A stretch of DNA of 64,000 nucleotides from DASXKD01 sp963707905 (lineage in GTDB: Bacteria > Actinomycetota > Actinomycetes > Streptosporangiales > Streptosporangiaceae), in the NCBI GenBank assembly GCA_963707905.1, contig CAVPSA010000035.1:1-64000 (forward strand), in the 5' to 3' direction. This document shows, piece by piece, positions 35,372-43,218 of the stretch; within the stretch, counting starts at the first letter, position 1, and every line of letters starts with the position of its first letter. A program made the translations under genes and the position numbers. The notes under the pieces were generated by a model that was not told where the DNA came from, made no database searches, and was given only the letters and a program-made list of their open reading frames with translations.

Positions 35372-35860
35372 ATGACCGCCACCGACGAGTACCTGGCCAA
35401 CAACGCACGCTACGTGGAGGGCTTCAGCGGCCCGCTGCCGATGCCGCCGTCCGCGCACCTCGCCGTCGTCGCATGCATGGACGCCCGGCTCAACGTCTAC
35501 GCGATTCTCGGCCTGGGTGACGGCGAGGCCCACGTCATTCGCAACGCTGGCGGAGTCATCACCGATGACGAGATCAGGTCGCTGGCCATCAGCCAGCGAC
35601 TGCTCGGCACCACGGAGATCATCCTGATCCACCACACCGACTGCGGCATGCTCACGTTCACCGACGACGCGTTCAAGCGGTCGATCCAGGACGAGACCGG
35701 GGTCAAGCCGTCCTGGGGCGCCGAGGCATTCCCCGACCTGGACGAGGATGTGCGCCAGTCGATCGCCCGGATCAAGGCCAGCCCGTTCGTGCCGCACAAG
35801 GACGCCATCCGCGGTTTCGTCTTCGACGTCGCCACCGGGAAGCTCAACGAGGTCAACTGA
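35372..35860 (+). CDS. Beta-carbonic anhydrase
   Basis: 162 residues. Beta-class carbonic anhydrase: zinc ligands C35 and D37 pairing (ACMDARL), then H88 and C91 in HHTDCGM, all present; RNAGG follows at 57-61. Catalyses CO2/bicarbonate interconversion in the cytoplasm. It belongs to the short type common in actinobacteria, some of which act in related hydrolysis reactions. ATG 35372 follows GCAGGAG. The next gene starts 4 nt after its stop, indicating a two-gene operon. Confidence 0.9.
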   Translation: MTATDEYLANNARYVEGFSGPLPMPPSAHLAVVACMDARLNVYAILGLGDGEAHVIRNAGGVITDDEIRSLAISQRLLGTTEIILIHHTDCGMLTFTDDAFKRSIQDETGVKPSWGAEAFPDLDEDVRQSIARIKASPFVPHKDAIRGFVFDVATGKLNEVN

Positions 35861-35864
35861 ACCG

Positions 35865-36803
35865 GTGACCAACGCAGGCGCCCCGGCCCCGGACAGCCCG
35901 GCGGCCGGGGCGCCGGTCATCGACTCCCACCAGCACTTCTGGGACCTGTCCGCGCACGACCAGCCCTGGCTGGCCAGTGATCCGGCGCTGGCGCCGCTGC
36001 TGCGCGATTTCACGCTGGCGGACCTGGCACCGCTGGCGGCGGCCGAGGGTGTCACGGCGAGCGTGGTGGTGCAGACGGTCGCTGAACCCTGGGAAACGCC
36101 CGAACTGCTCAGCCTCGCGGCCGGGCCCGGCCTGGTCGCGGGCGTGGTCGGCTGGGCAGACCTGACCGCGCCCGATGTCGCGGACGTGCTCGCGGAACTG
36201 CGCGGGCTTCCCGGCGGTGAACACCTGTCCGGCATCCGGCACCCGGTGCTTGCCGAGCCGGACCCGGACTGGCTGGCCAGGCCGGCCGTGCTGCGCGGGC
36301 TGAAAGCGCTGGCAGCCACCGGCCTCGCCTACGACGTGGTCGGCGAGCCCCGCCACCTGCCGGCCGCGGTGACCGCCGCGCGCCAGGTCCCCGAACTCCG
36401 GTTCGTTCTCGACCACCTGGGCAACCCCGACATGATCCCCGGCACCAGCCCCGAAGCCAGCCAGCCGTGGGCCAGCGCCGTCACCCAGTTCGCCGCCTTG
36501 GAGAACACCGCCGCCAAGCTGTCCGGCATCCTCGGCGTCCCCCCGCCCCCCGGCACCACGCCTGGCTCTGGCTCCCTGGCCCACATCCGCACCATGGCCT
36601 ACATCCGCCCTTACTACGATTTCGGAATACACGCTTTCGGCCCAAACCGCCTCATGTTCGGCACCGACTGGCCCCCCTGCACCCTCGATGCCAGCTACGC
36701 GGACGTCTGCGCCACCGCCCGGGCCCTGACTGCCGGCCTGAGCAGCGCCGAGCAGGCAGCAATCTTCTCCGGCACCGCACGCCAGGCGTACCGGCTCCGC
36801 TGA
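35865..36803 (+). CDS. Amidohydrolase family 2 (sugar-lactonase-like)
   Basis: 312 residues from GTG 35865, 4 nt after the carbonic anhydrase stop. TIM-barrel amidohydrolase: DSHQHFWDLSAHDQPWL is the signature of the L-fuconolactone / L-rhamnono-lactone hydrolase-like group. It also has VLDHLGNPD and MFGTDWPPC with the C-terminal Asp. Predicted to hydrolyse a sugar lactone or similar dicarboxylate lactone; exact substrate unknown. No sugar-catabolic partner lies nearby, and pairing with a carbonic anhydrase is unusual. Codon bias relaxes in the last third. Confidence 0.87.
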   Translation: MTNAGAPAPDSPAAGAPVIDSHQHFWDLSAHDQPWLASDPALAPLLRDFTLADLAPLAAAEGVTASVVVQTVAEPWETPELLSLAAGPGLVAGVVGWADLTAPDVADVLAELRGLPGGEHLSGIRHPVLAEPDPDWLARPAVLRGLKALAATGLAYDVVGEPRHLPAAVTAARQVPELRFVLDHLGNPDMIPGTSPEASQPWASAVTQFAALENTAAKLSGILGVPPPPGTTPGSGSLAHIRTMAYIRPYYDFGIHAFGPNRLMFGTDWPPCTLDASYADVCATARALTAGLSSAEQAAIFSGTARQAYRLR

Positions 36804-36842
36804 CGTCGCGGCCCGCGCACCCATCCCGGGCCGGGCGGCCCA

Positions 36843-37105
36843 GACGCCGCCTTCGCCCGCCTCGCCGGCACCAGCCCCATCGAGGCATCCAGCGGCCAGA
36901 CCATCCGCCACCGGCTCAACCGGGGCGGCGACCGGGCACTCAACAAGGCCATCCACATCATCGCCACCAGCCGGAAGGGCTGCGACCCCGCCACCATCGC
37001 CTACGTCACCCGCCGCCGGGCGTGGCCGGGTGCCAGCGCCGGCCCCGCTCGAGCCGCCAGGATGCGCGAGCCGGCGCAGAAGCATCGCCGGCATTGTCTT
37101 TGAGG
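36843..37105 (+). mobile_element. IS110-family transposase C-terminal remnant
   Basis: A frame from 36843 reads FARLAGTSPIEASSGQ, then RHRLNRGGDRALNKAIH, then DPATIAYVTRR, to about 37022. This is the conserved Transposase_20 (IS116/IS110/IS902) C-terminal domain with its Ser-Gly and RLNRGGDR motif. The last part shifts frame (SIAGIVFE-type ending near 37105). The N-terminal DEDD domain is absent and no start codon fits. It is a dead fragment of an insertion sequence that ended next to the amidohydrolase gene. Terminal sequences were not found. Confidence 0.75.
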
Positions 37106-37168
37106 CCTGGCCCGGCCAGCGTCAGGCGAAGCAGCAGGAAAATACTTGCCGACTTGGAAAGCTCATGT

Positions 37169-37189
37169 TACTTTCTAATTAGGAAAGTA
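37169..37189. promoter_or_regulatory. Perfect dyad upstream of membrane protein/regulator pair
   Basis: TACTTTC-TAATTAG-GAAAGTA: 7-bp arms, 7-nt AT-rich spacer, 22 nt upstream of the next start. It is probably the operator/promoter of the pair, bound by the small winged-helix protein encoded second. Confidence 0.6.
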
Positions 37190-37210
37190 GTTTCCCAGCA
37201 GGAGATAACC

Positions 37211-37771
37211 ATGGGTGACACACAGCAGCCCCAGCCGGCCGGAACCGGGGCGACCAGCGCCGAGGCGGCAGCCGCGCTGGCCGAGATCCAGCACCGGCAG
37301 GAACAGGTCATCAAGGCCGCGCTCGTCCCAGTCTGGTACTGGTGGGTGATGGCGGCCGCGATAGTCGCTATCGGCGCCGCCAGGGACAGCGGGGACCTTC
37401 TCGTGCAGGCCATCATCATTCCGCTCGCCGGGCTCGTCATCGCAGGGCTGATCGTCGCGACGATCCCCGGCGTGCGCCGCCGTGTCCAGGTAAACAGCGC
37501 CACGCAGCCCGCCGACGCCCGCGCCGTTGCCGCCATATTCGGCATGATCGTGCTGGTCGACGGGGTGATCATCGGCGTCGCGGCCAGCCTGGCCGCGGCC
37601 CACGTCCCCTATCCCGCCACCATCGGCACCGCCGCCGGGGCTGCCGTGCTCGTGATCATCGGGCCACTGGTGAACCGGTACGCGCGCAGGCTCATGCTGA
37701 GCAAGGCCCGGCAGCAAATGAACGACGCGAGGCAGGCGGAGGCGCCCCATGACCACGGCTCGTTTCGATGA
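37211..37771 (+). CDS. Four-helix membrane protein, partner of a small regulator
   Basis: 186 residues from ATG 37211 with CAGGAG upstream. N-terminal ~35 residues are Gln/Ala-rich and soluble. Then helices appear at about 41-57 (VWYWWVMAAAIVAIGAA), 64-84, 104-128 and 136-152, with a basic cytoplasmic tail. Typical of actinobacterial membrane proteins encoded directly before an ArsR/MarR-like repressor. Its last 23 nt overlap the regulator gene, so expression is coupled. Function unknown. Confidence 0.75.
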   Translation: MGDTQQPQPAGTGATSAEAAAALAEIQHRQEQVIKAALVPVWYWWVMAAAIVAIGAARDSGDLLVQAIIIPLAGLVIAGLIVATIPGVRRRVQVNSATQPADARAVAAIFGMIVLVDGVIIGVAASLAAAHVPYPATIGTAAGAAVLVIIGPLVNRYARRLMLSKARQQMNDARQAEAPHDHGSFR

Positions 37772-38096
37772 GCTGATTCACGCGCCGACGCGGCTGGCGA
37801 TCGTCTCGCTGCTCGCGGCGGCGCAATGGGCCGACTTCAAGTACATCCGCGACGAACTCGGCCTGTCCGACTCGGCGCTATCCAAACAGCTGTCCACCCT
37901 AGAGTCGGCCGGCTACGTCGAGATCCGCAAAAGATTCGTGGGCAAGCGCCCGCGCACCTCAGCCAGCCTCAGCACAGCCGGCCGCCAGGCATTCGAGCAG
38001 CACGCGGCGGCCCTCCAGCAAATCATGGCCAGGTCACAGCAGGATGCCAGCGCCCGGCCGGCCGCTGAGGCCGACCGCGGGATTCTAGGACGCTGA
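37749..38096 (+). CDS. Small winged-helix transcriptional regulator
   Basis: 115 residues, opening TTARFDELIHAPTRLAIVSLLAAAQWADFKYI. The HTH (LGLSDSALSKQLSTLESAGYVEIRKRFVGKRPRT) matches the winged-helix DNA-binding family (HTH_27, MarR/ArsR-like) usually cotranscribed with a membrane protein. No metal-binding Cys is seen. Its start overlaps the membrane gene by 23 nt. The nearby dyad TACTTTC/GAAAGTA (37169-37189) is the likely autoregulatory site. Confidence 0.88.
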   Translation: MTTARFDELIHAPTRLAIVSLLAAAQWADFKYIRDELGLSDSALSKQLSTLESAGYVEIRKRFVGKRPRTSASLSTAGRQAFEQHAAALQQIMARSQQDASARPAAEADRGILGR

Positions 38097-38460
38097 GCCG
38101 CCGGCCCGGAACCGCGCCCGTTCCGCTACCCCCGGATTCCGGGCGCCACTCCATAGTGGTTGGCCCTCCCGATCACAAGAGAGGGTGTTACGACGAAAGG
38201 GACAACTCCGTCCCGGCGGACCAGAGCCGGCGCTTGATCATCTGTGAGTGTGTGTCGAATGGACGGCTCGGCTGTGACCGGCGACGGACCCGCCCTTTCA
38301 GCGAAGCACCAGCCTCCAACCACCAGCCGCGCAGCTTCCGAAGGGCTGACCGGGTTCTCTGGCTAATCATGCCGAAGATCATTCTGCGCATCTGCAGATC
38401 AACCGGAGCCAGCGGCCGCGCGAAATGCGTTTCGGCGGCAGGCGCGTGCCCGGTTACGGT
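38097..38460. other. Gap without recognised gene
   Basis: 364 nt of noticeably lower GC and mixed codon pattern than the flanks. Reading frames on both strands are short and featureless. No RNA motif, terminal repeat or conserved domain was recognised. It may be debris from earlier insertion or deletion. Confidence 0.3.
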
Positions 38461-39549
38461 GTGATCGTGGGCTGGCCGGAGGATCCCGACATTCTTTTGA
38501 CCGCCCCGCGTGGGCGCCGCTTGTGCTGGGAGCTTGTCGCGGAGATGGCCCGGCCCGCTCAGGCCCGGGTTGGCCCCGCGTGGGGCCAGGCCCGGGTTGA
38601 CTCACTTGACGTCGGCCCAGCGGAGCTGGCGGGTGAGCTTATGGCAGCAGCGGGCCAGCGGGACTGGCCCGCTGCCCTGGCTGGCATAGGCGAGGCTGCC
38701 CTGCTGGGAGCACTGGCCGACTCGGTCGCCTGGGCGATGTACTGGCAGGCGCCGGACGGCGTGGACCGGGCGCTGGCTTACCCGGAGATGACTGAACCGC
38801 TGCGGCCGGTAGCGCGCGCGGTGACCGGCGCGCCAGCGGTCAACTGGTGGTCGAGCGGCATCGAGCCGGGCACCCAGCAGTATGTGGAAGCCGCCGCGGG
38901 CAGGCACGGCGTGGGCCCGGCACTGTCCGGCGCGGCGGACCAGATCGCCGCCTGGCAAGCCGCCGAGGCCGACGATGAACGTGCCGCAGCGGGCCGGCCA
39001 GAGGATCCGGCCGCGAGTTACAGCGGTCACTGGTGGTCCGCGCCCGCGGGCTCGCGGCTGGTGTCCACGACCAGGGCGCTCCCTGGCCTCGGTGCCCTCC
39101 AGCTCACCGCGAAGGAAGACTGGCCCGGATGGGAGAAGGTGAAGTGCTGGCCGGTAACGCCGCGCCGGGTGCCGCGAACTTACGAGATCGCTGGCCCCGA
39201 TGATTGGGTTGCCCTGGTTGGCCGCTACCCGCTCGATGTCAGCAGATCCCGGCGGCACGACTGGTGGCGAGTCACCGGGTGGGCTGGCACCTGGCTGATG
39301 CCCGACTATGCCGCTGTCTCCGCTGACTACGACGCGATACACCTCAGTGTCGGCGCCTACCTGACTACAGCGGGCAACGCATTGCCGGTCGGCGAAGCCC
39401 GCTGCCTGCTGGCCGGATGGGACCCGGATGAGACCTACTGGCTGGCTGACATCCTTACCCCAGCCGGTCCGCCCGTCCGCTGGACATGGGAGGGCTGGCC
39501 GAACCTCCGCTGGCGGCCGGAGCCTCCTGATAACCCCGCTCAACCCTGA
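38461..39549 (+). CDS. Hypothetical protein, unknown family
   Basis: 362 residues if GTG 38461 is the start; an ATG 12 codons earlier keeps the frame but lacks a ribosome-binding site too. The protein is rich in Trp (more than 15), especially in the last 130 residues (SRRHDWWRVTGWAGTWLMPDY, RWTWEGWPNLRW). No membrane segment or signal peptide. Composition is Ala/Trp/Pro-rich and less GC-extreme than neighbours, so horizontal origin is possible. No domain was recognised; it stands alone between two gaps. Confidence 0.55.
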   Translation: MIVGWPEDPDILLTAPRGRRLCWELVAEMARPAQARVGPAWGQARVDSLDVGPAELAGELMAAAGQRDWPAALAGIGEAALLGALADSVAWAMYWQAPDGVDRALAYPEMTEPLRPVARAVTGAPAVNWWSSGIEPGTQQYVEAAAGRHGVGPALSGAADQIAAWQAAEADDERAAAGRPEDPAASYSGHWWSAPAGSRLVSTTRALPGLGALQLTAKEDWPGWEKVKCWPVTPRRVPRTYEIAGPDDWVALVGRYPLDVSRSRRHDWWRVTGWAGTWLMPDYAAVSADYDAIHLSVGAYLTTAGNALPVGEARCLLAGWDPDETYWLADILTPAGPPVRWTWEGWPNLRWRPEPPDNPAQP

Positions 39550-39762
39550 CAAGAGCGGGGCCGGGAGTTAGGAGTGATCGCCGTTGGCCGAGAGGTCTAG
39601 GCGGCCCGCCCTTCGCCCGCTCGTTGTGACTTCGCCGACGAAAGAATGTGGGTGGAGTGCCAACCACCACAAACGCTGCCGATGCGCCCTGGGGGCGCGG
39701 GCTGGGGCGGAGGCGGGGTGTGGACGATGGTCCCGCAGGAGGCGCCTCGCGGGCGGCGGCTG

Positions 39763-39795
39763 ACTGGCCGACGGCGTTTGGAGCCGACTGCCAGT
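39763..39795. repeat. Hairpin, copy 2 of the dispersed palindromic repeat
   Basis: ACTGGCCGACGGC (39763-39775) and GCCGACTGCCAGT (39783-39795), 13-bp arms with two mismatches and a 7-nt loop. Core and loop resemble 6217-6247. It lies in the 353-nt gap 39550-39902, which otherwise shows no gene. The gap ends in the AGGAGG-like ribosome-binding site of the next operon. Confidence 0.6.
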
Positions 39796-39902
39796 TTGCC
39801 GTTGCCCGCCCCCAGTCCCAGAAGATCGCCAGCCGGTGATGACCTAGACCCCGGTCAGGGAGATGATGGGCTTTTACGTGCGCCCGATGAGAGGAGGCCG
39901 GC

Positions 39903-40745
39903 ATGGCCGACGTCGTACGTGCCGCCCTGGTTCAGCAGAAGTGGACCGGCGATAAGGACTCGATGGTGAAGAACGCGGTGGCGGCGATCCGCGATGCCGC
40001 GGCGCAGGGCGCGCGTGTCACCTGCCTGCAGGAACTCTTCTACGGCCCGTACTTCTGCCAGGTGCAGGAACCGGAGTGGTACTCCTGGGCCGAGCGAGTG
40101 CCCGACGGCCCCACCGTGCGGCTGATGTGCGATGTGGCGCGGGAGCACCAGATGGTGCTGATCGTGCCGGTCTATGAGGAAGAGCAGGAGGGCGTCTACT
40201 ACAACACCGCCGCGGTCATCGACGCCGACGGCACCTTCCTCGGCAAGCACCGCAAGAACCACATCCCGCAGGTGAAGGGCTTCTGGGAGAAGTACTACTT
40301 CCGCCCCGGCAACCTCGGGTATCCGGTGTTCGACACCGCGGTGGGCCGGATCGGCGTCTACATCTGCTACGAGCGGCACTTCCCCGAGGGCTGGCGGGCA
40401 CTCGGCCTGGCCGGCGCCAAGATCGTCTTCAACCCGTCGGCGACCAGCCGGGGGCTGTCGGAGTACCTGTGGCGGCTGGAACAGACCAGCGCCGCGGTCG
40501 CCAACGAGTACTTCGTGGGCACGATCAACCGGGTCGGAGTCGAGCCACTCGGTGACAACGACTTCTACGGGCAGTCCTACTTCGCCGACCCGCGCGGGCA
40601 GATCATGGGCGCGGCCGCCTCCGACACCGCCGAGGAGGTTGTGGTCCGCGACCTGGACATGGGCCTGCTCGAAGAGGTCCGGCACCTGTGGCAGTTCTAC
40701 CGGGACCGCCGCCCGGACTCCTACGGCCCGCTGGCACAGCCGTAA
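39903..40745 (+). CDS. Nitrilase-superfamily N-carbamoyl amidase (beta-ureidopropionase-like)
   Basis: 280 residues from ATG 39903, with GAGAGGAGG upstream. Nitrilase triad is intact: E44 (CLQELFYGPYF), K118 (GKHRKNHIP), C155 (VYICYERHFPEGWR). High similarity in motifs to N-carbamoylputrescine amidases and beta-ureidopropionases, which release CO2 and NH3 from N-carbamoyl compounds. Next to dihydropyrimidinase it most likely cleaves N-carbamoyl-beta-alanine, the last step of reductive pyrimidine breakdown. ATG of the next gene is 11 nt downstream. Confidence 0.9.
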   Translation: MADVVRAALVQQKWTGDKDSMVKNAVAAIRDAAAQGARVTCLQELFYGPYFCQVQEPEWYSWAERVPDGPTVRLMCDVAREHQMVLIVPVYEEEQEGVYYNTAAVIDADGTFLGKHRKNHIPQVKGFWEKYYFRPGNLGYPVFDTAVGRIGVYICYERHFPEGWRALGLAGAKIVFNPSATSRGLSEYLWRLEQTSAAVANEYFVGTINRVGVEPLGDNDFYGQSYFADPRGQIMGAAASDTAEEVVVRDLDMGLLEEVRHLWQFYRDRRPDSYGPLAQP

Positions 40746-40756
40746 GGAGGGCTGCC

Positions 40757-42154
40757 ATGCGTATTCTCATCCGCGGCGGCACCGTGGTCACCGCGACCGG
40801 GTCGTCGGCCGCCGACGTGCTCATCGACGGCGAGACCGTCGTCGCCCTGCTCGACCCCGCGCACAGCGGTTCCTTCGCGGGGCTGGCCGACCGCTCGATC
40901 GACGCGACGGGCAAGTACGTGATGCCTGGTGGCATCGACGTGCACACCCACTTCAACATGCCCTTCGGCGGGACCGTCTCGGCCGACGACTTCGAGACCG
41001 GCACGCGGGCGGCCGCCTGGGGCGGCACCACGTCCATCGTGGACTTCGCGGTCCAGCGCAAGGGCTCCACGCTGCGGGAGGCGCTCGACACCTGGCACGC
41101 GAAAGCCGAAGGCAAGGCCAGCATTGACTACGGGTTCCACGCGATCGTCTCCGACATCAACGAGCAGACGCTCAAGGAGATGGACATCCTCGTCGGCGAG
41201 GGCGTGACCAGCTTCAAGATGTTCATGGCCTACCCCGGCGTGCTCTACTCGACCGACGGCGAGATCCTGCAGGGGATGCAGCGGGCCGCCAGCATCGGCG
41301 CGACCGTCATGATGCACGCGGAGAACGGCATCGCGATCGACGTGCTCGTCGCCCAGGCGCTGGCCAGCGGCCACACCGAACCCGGATGGCACGGCCGGAC
41401 CCGGCCGGCCGACCTGGAGGGCGAGGCCACCTCGCGGGCCATCCGGCTGGCCCAGGTCGCCGGCGTGCCGCTGTACATCGTCCACATGTCCGCCCGCCAG
41501 GCGCTCGAGGCCGTCACCGAGGCCCGCGACGCCGGCCTGAACGTCTTCGCCGAGACCTGCCCGCAGTACCTCTACCTGTCCCAGGACGACCTCGACAAGC
41601 CGGGGTTCGAGGGCGCGAAATATGTCTGCTCGCCCCCGGTCCGGCCCAGCGAGCACTGGGCTCACCTGTGGCGCGGCCTGCGGACCAACGATTTGAGCAT
41701 CGTCTCCACCGACCACTGCCCGTTCTGTTTCAAAGAACAGAAGGAGCTTGGCCGCGGCGACTTCACGAAGATTCCAAACGGGCTGCCCGCGGTCGAGCAT
41801 CGCATCGACCTGCTGCACCAGGGCGTGGTGGACGGCGAGCTTTCGCTCGCCCGGTGGGTCGAGGTGAACTCGACCACCCCGGCGCGGATGTTCGGCCTCT
41901 ACCCCCGCAAGGGGACGATCGCCCCGGGGTCGGATGCCGACATCGTGGTCTACGATCCGTCGCTGCGGCACGTGCTGTCCGCCGAGACGCACCACATGGC
42001 GGTGGACTACTCCGCGTTCGAGGGCATGGCGGTACAGGGCGGGGTCAGCGTGGTGATGTCCCGCGGCGAGATCCTGGTCAGCGACGGGCAGTGGCACGGC
42101 CAGGCGGGGCGGGGCCGGTTCCTGCCCCGGGGCGAGTGCCAGTACCTCAGGTGA
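40757..42154 (+). CDS. hydA: Dihydropyrimidinase / D-hydantoinase
   Basis: 465 residues from ATG 40757 with AAGGAGG 6 nt upstream. Metal-dependent cyclic amidohydrolase: first metal pair in GGIDVHTHFNMPF, carbamylated lysine in SFKMFMAYPG, later His in MMHAENG and IVHMSAR, Asp in VSTDHCPF. Opens dihydrouracil/dihydrothymine to N-carbamoyl-beta-amino acids. Length and motifs match the family. Between the amidase and an LLM oxidoreductase; the stop is 10 nt from the next start, so one operon. Hydantoin substrates are the alternative. Confidence 0.93.
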   Translation: MRILIRGGTVVTATGSSAADVLIDGETVVALLDPAHSGSFAGLADRSIDATGKYVMPGGIDVHTHFNMPFGGTVSADDFETGTRAAAWGGTTSIVDFAVQRKGSTLREALDTWHAKAEGKASIDYGFHAIVSDINEQTLKEMDILVGEGVTSFKMFMAYPGVLYSTDGEILQGMQRAASIGATVMMHAENGIAIDVLVAQALASGHTEPGWHGRTRPADLEGEATSRAIRLAQVAGVPLYIVHMSARQALEAVTEARDAGLNVFAETCPQYLYLSQDDLDKPGFEGAKYVCSPPVRPSEHWAHLWRGLRTNDLSIVSTDHCPFCFKEQKELGRGDFTKIPNGLPAVEHRIDLLHQGVVDGELSLARWVEVNSTTPARMFGLYPRKGTIAPGSDADIVVYDPSLRHVLSAETHHMAVDYSAFEGMAVQGGVSVVMSRGEILVSDGQWHGQAGRGRFLPRGECQYLR

Positions 42155-42164
42155 GGGGGGCTTG

Positions 42165-43160
42165 ATGGATATCGGCTTGGTGCTGCAGACCGATCCGCCG
42201 TGGAGCCGGGTGGCCGAACTGGCCGCCAGGGCGGATCTGGGCGGGTTCAGCCATGTCTGGACGTTCGACTCGAGCGTGCTCTGGCAGGAACCGTTCGTCA
42301 TCTACTCGCAGATCCTCGGCCGGACCTCGCACGTCAAGGTCGGCCCGATGGTAACCAACCCGCTGTCGCGGGAGCTGTCGGTGACCGCGTCGCTGTTCGC
42401 CACGCTGAACGACATGTTCGGCAACCGCACCGTCTGCGGCATCGGCCGCGGGGACTCCGCCATGCGCGTCCTGGGCCGGGCACCGTCGTCACTGGCCACC
42501 CTCGGCCACGCCATCAACGTGATCAGGGACCTGGCCGAGGGCCGGGAGGTCGACTACGACGGCACGAAGGTCCGCATCCCGTGGGTGCGGGACGGCCGGC
42601 TGGAGGTGTGGATGGCGGCGTACGGGCCAAAGGCGCTGAAGGTGTGCGGTGCGGAGGCCGACGGCTTCATCCTGCAGTGCGCCGACCCGGACATCGCCCG
42701 GTGGACCATCGGCGCCGTCCGGGCGGCAGCCGAGGCGGCGGGCCGGGATCCCTCGGCACTGACGATCTGCATCGCCGCGCCCGCCTACGTCGGCGGCGAC
42801 TATGCGCATATGCGGGATCAGACCCGCTGGTTCGGCGGCATGGTCGGCAATCACGTCGCCGACCTGGTGTCCCGCTACGGCGACACGGGGGACGCGGTGC
42901 CCCGGGCGCTCACCGACTACATCAAGGCGCGCGAGGGCTACGACTACGCCCACCACGGCAAGGCGGGCAACCCGTCCACGGACTTCGTGCCCGACGACAT
43001 CGTGGACCGGTTCTGCCTGCTCGGGCCGCCAGAGCGGCACGTGGACCGGCTGGCGGAACTGCGCGAGATCGGCGCCGACAACTTCAGCATCTACCTCATG
43101 CACGACGCGCAGGACGCCACCCTGGACGCTTACACCAGCCGGGTGGTCGGCGCGGTCTGA
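42165..43160 (+). CDS. LLM-class F420-dependent oxidoreductase (TIGR03842-like)
   Basis: 331 residues from ATG 42165; the earlier TTG in frame is less likely. Luciferase-like TIM barrel: MDIGLVLQTDPPW opening, VWTFDSSVLWQEPF, FGNRTVCGIGRGDSAMRVLG and YGPKALKVCGAEADGFILQC. These match the TIGR03842 group of F420-dependent enzymes, often found beside pyrimidine-catabolic genes. No classical dihydropyrimidine dehydrogenase is in the window, so this enzyme may perform the initial uracil/thymine reduction or a related redox step. That function is inference. Confidence 0.87.
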   Translation: MDIGLVLQTDPPWSRVAELAARADLGGFSHVWTFDSSVLWQEPFVIYSQILGRTSHVKVGPMVTNPLSRELSVTASLFATLNDMFGNRTVCGIGRGDSAMRVLGRAPSSLATLGHAINVIRDLAEGREVDYDGTKVRIPWVRDGRLEVWMAAYGPKALKVCGAEADGFILQCADPDIARWTIGAVRAAAEAAGRDPSALTICIAAPAYVGGDYAHMRDQTRWFGGMVGNHVADLVSRYGDTGDAVPRALTDYIKAREGYDYAHHGKAGNPSTDFVPDDIVDRFCLLGPPERHVDRLAELREIGADNFSIYLMHDAQDATLDAYTSRVVGAV

Positions 43161-43218
43161 CCGGCTGCGGCCGGGCCGCGCTGGCCGGCCGGCAGAACCA
43201 AGACCGACAGGACCCGTC

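Noticed and set aside
38188..38391. 67-codon minus frame in the low-GC gap
   Set aside because: No recognisable domain or start signal; left as gap.
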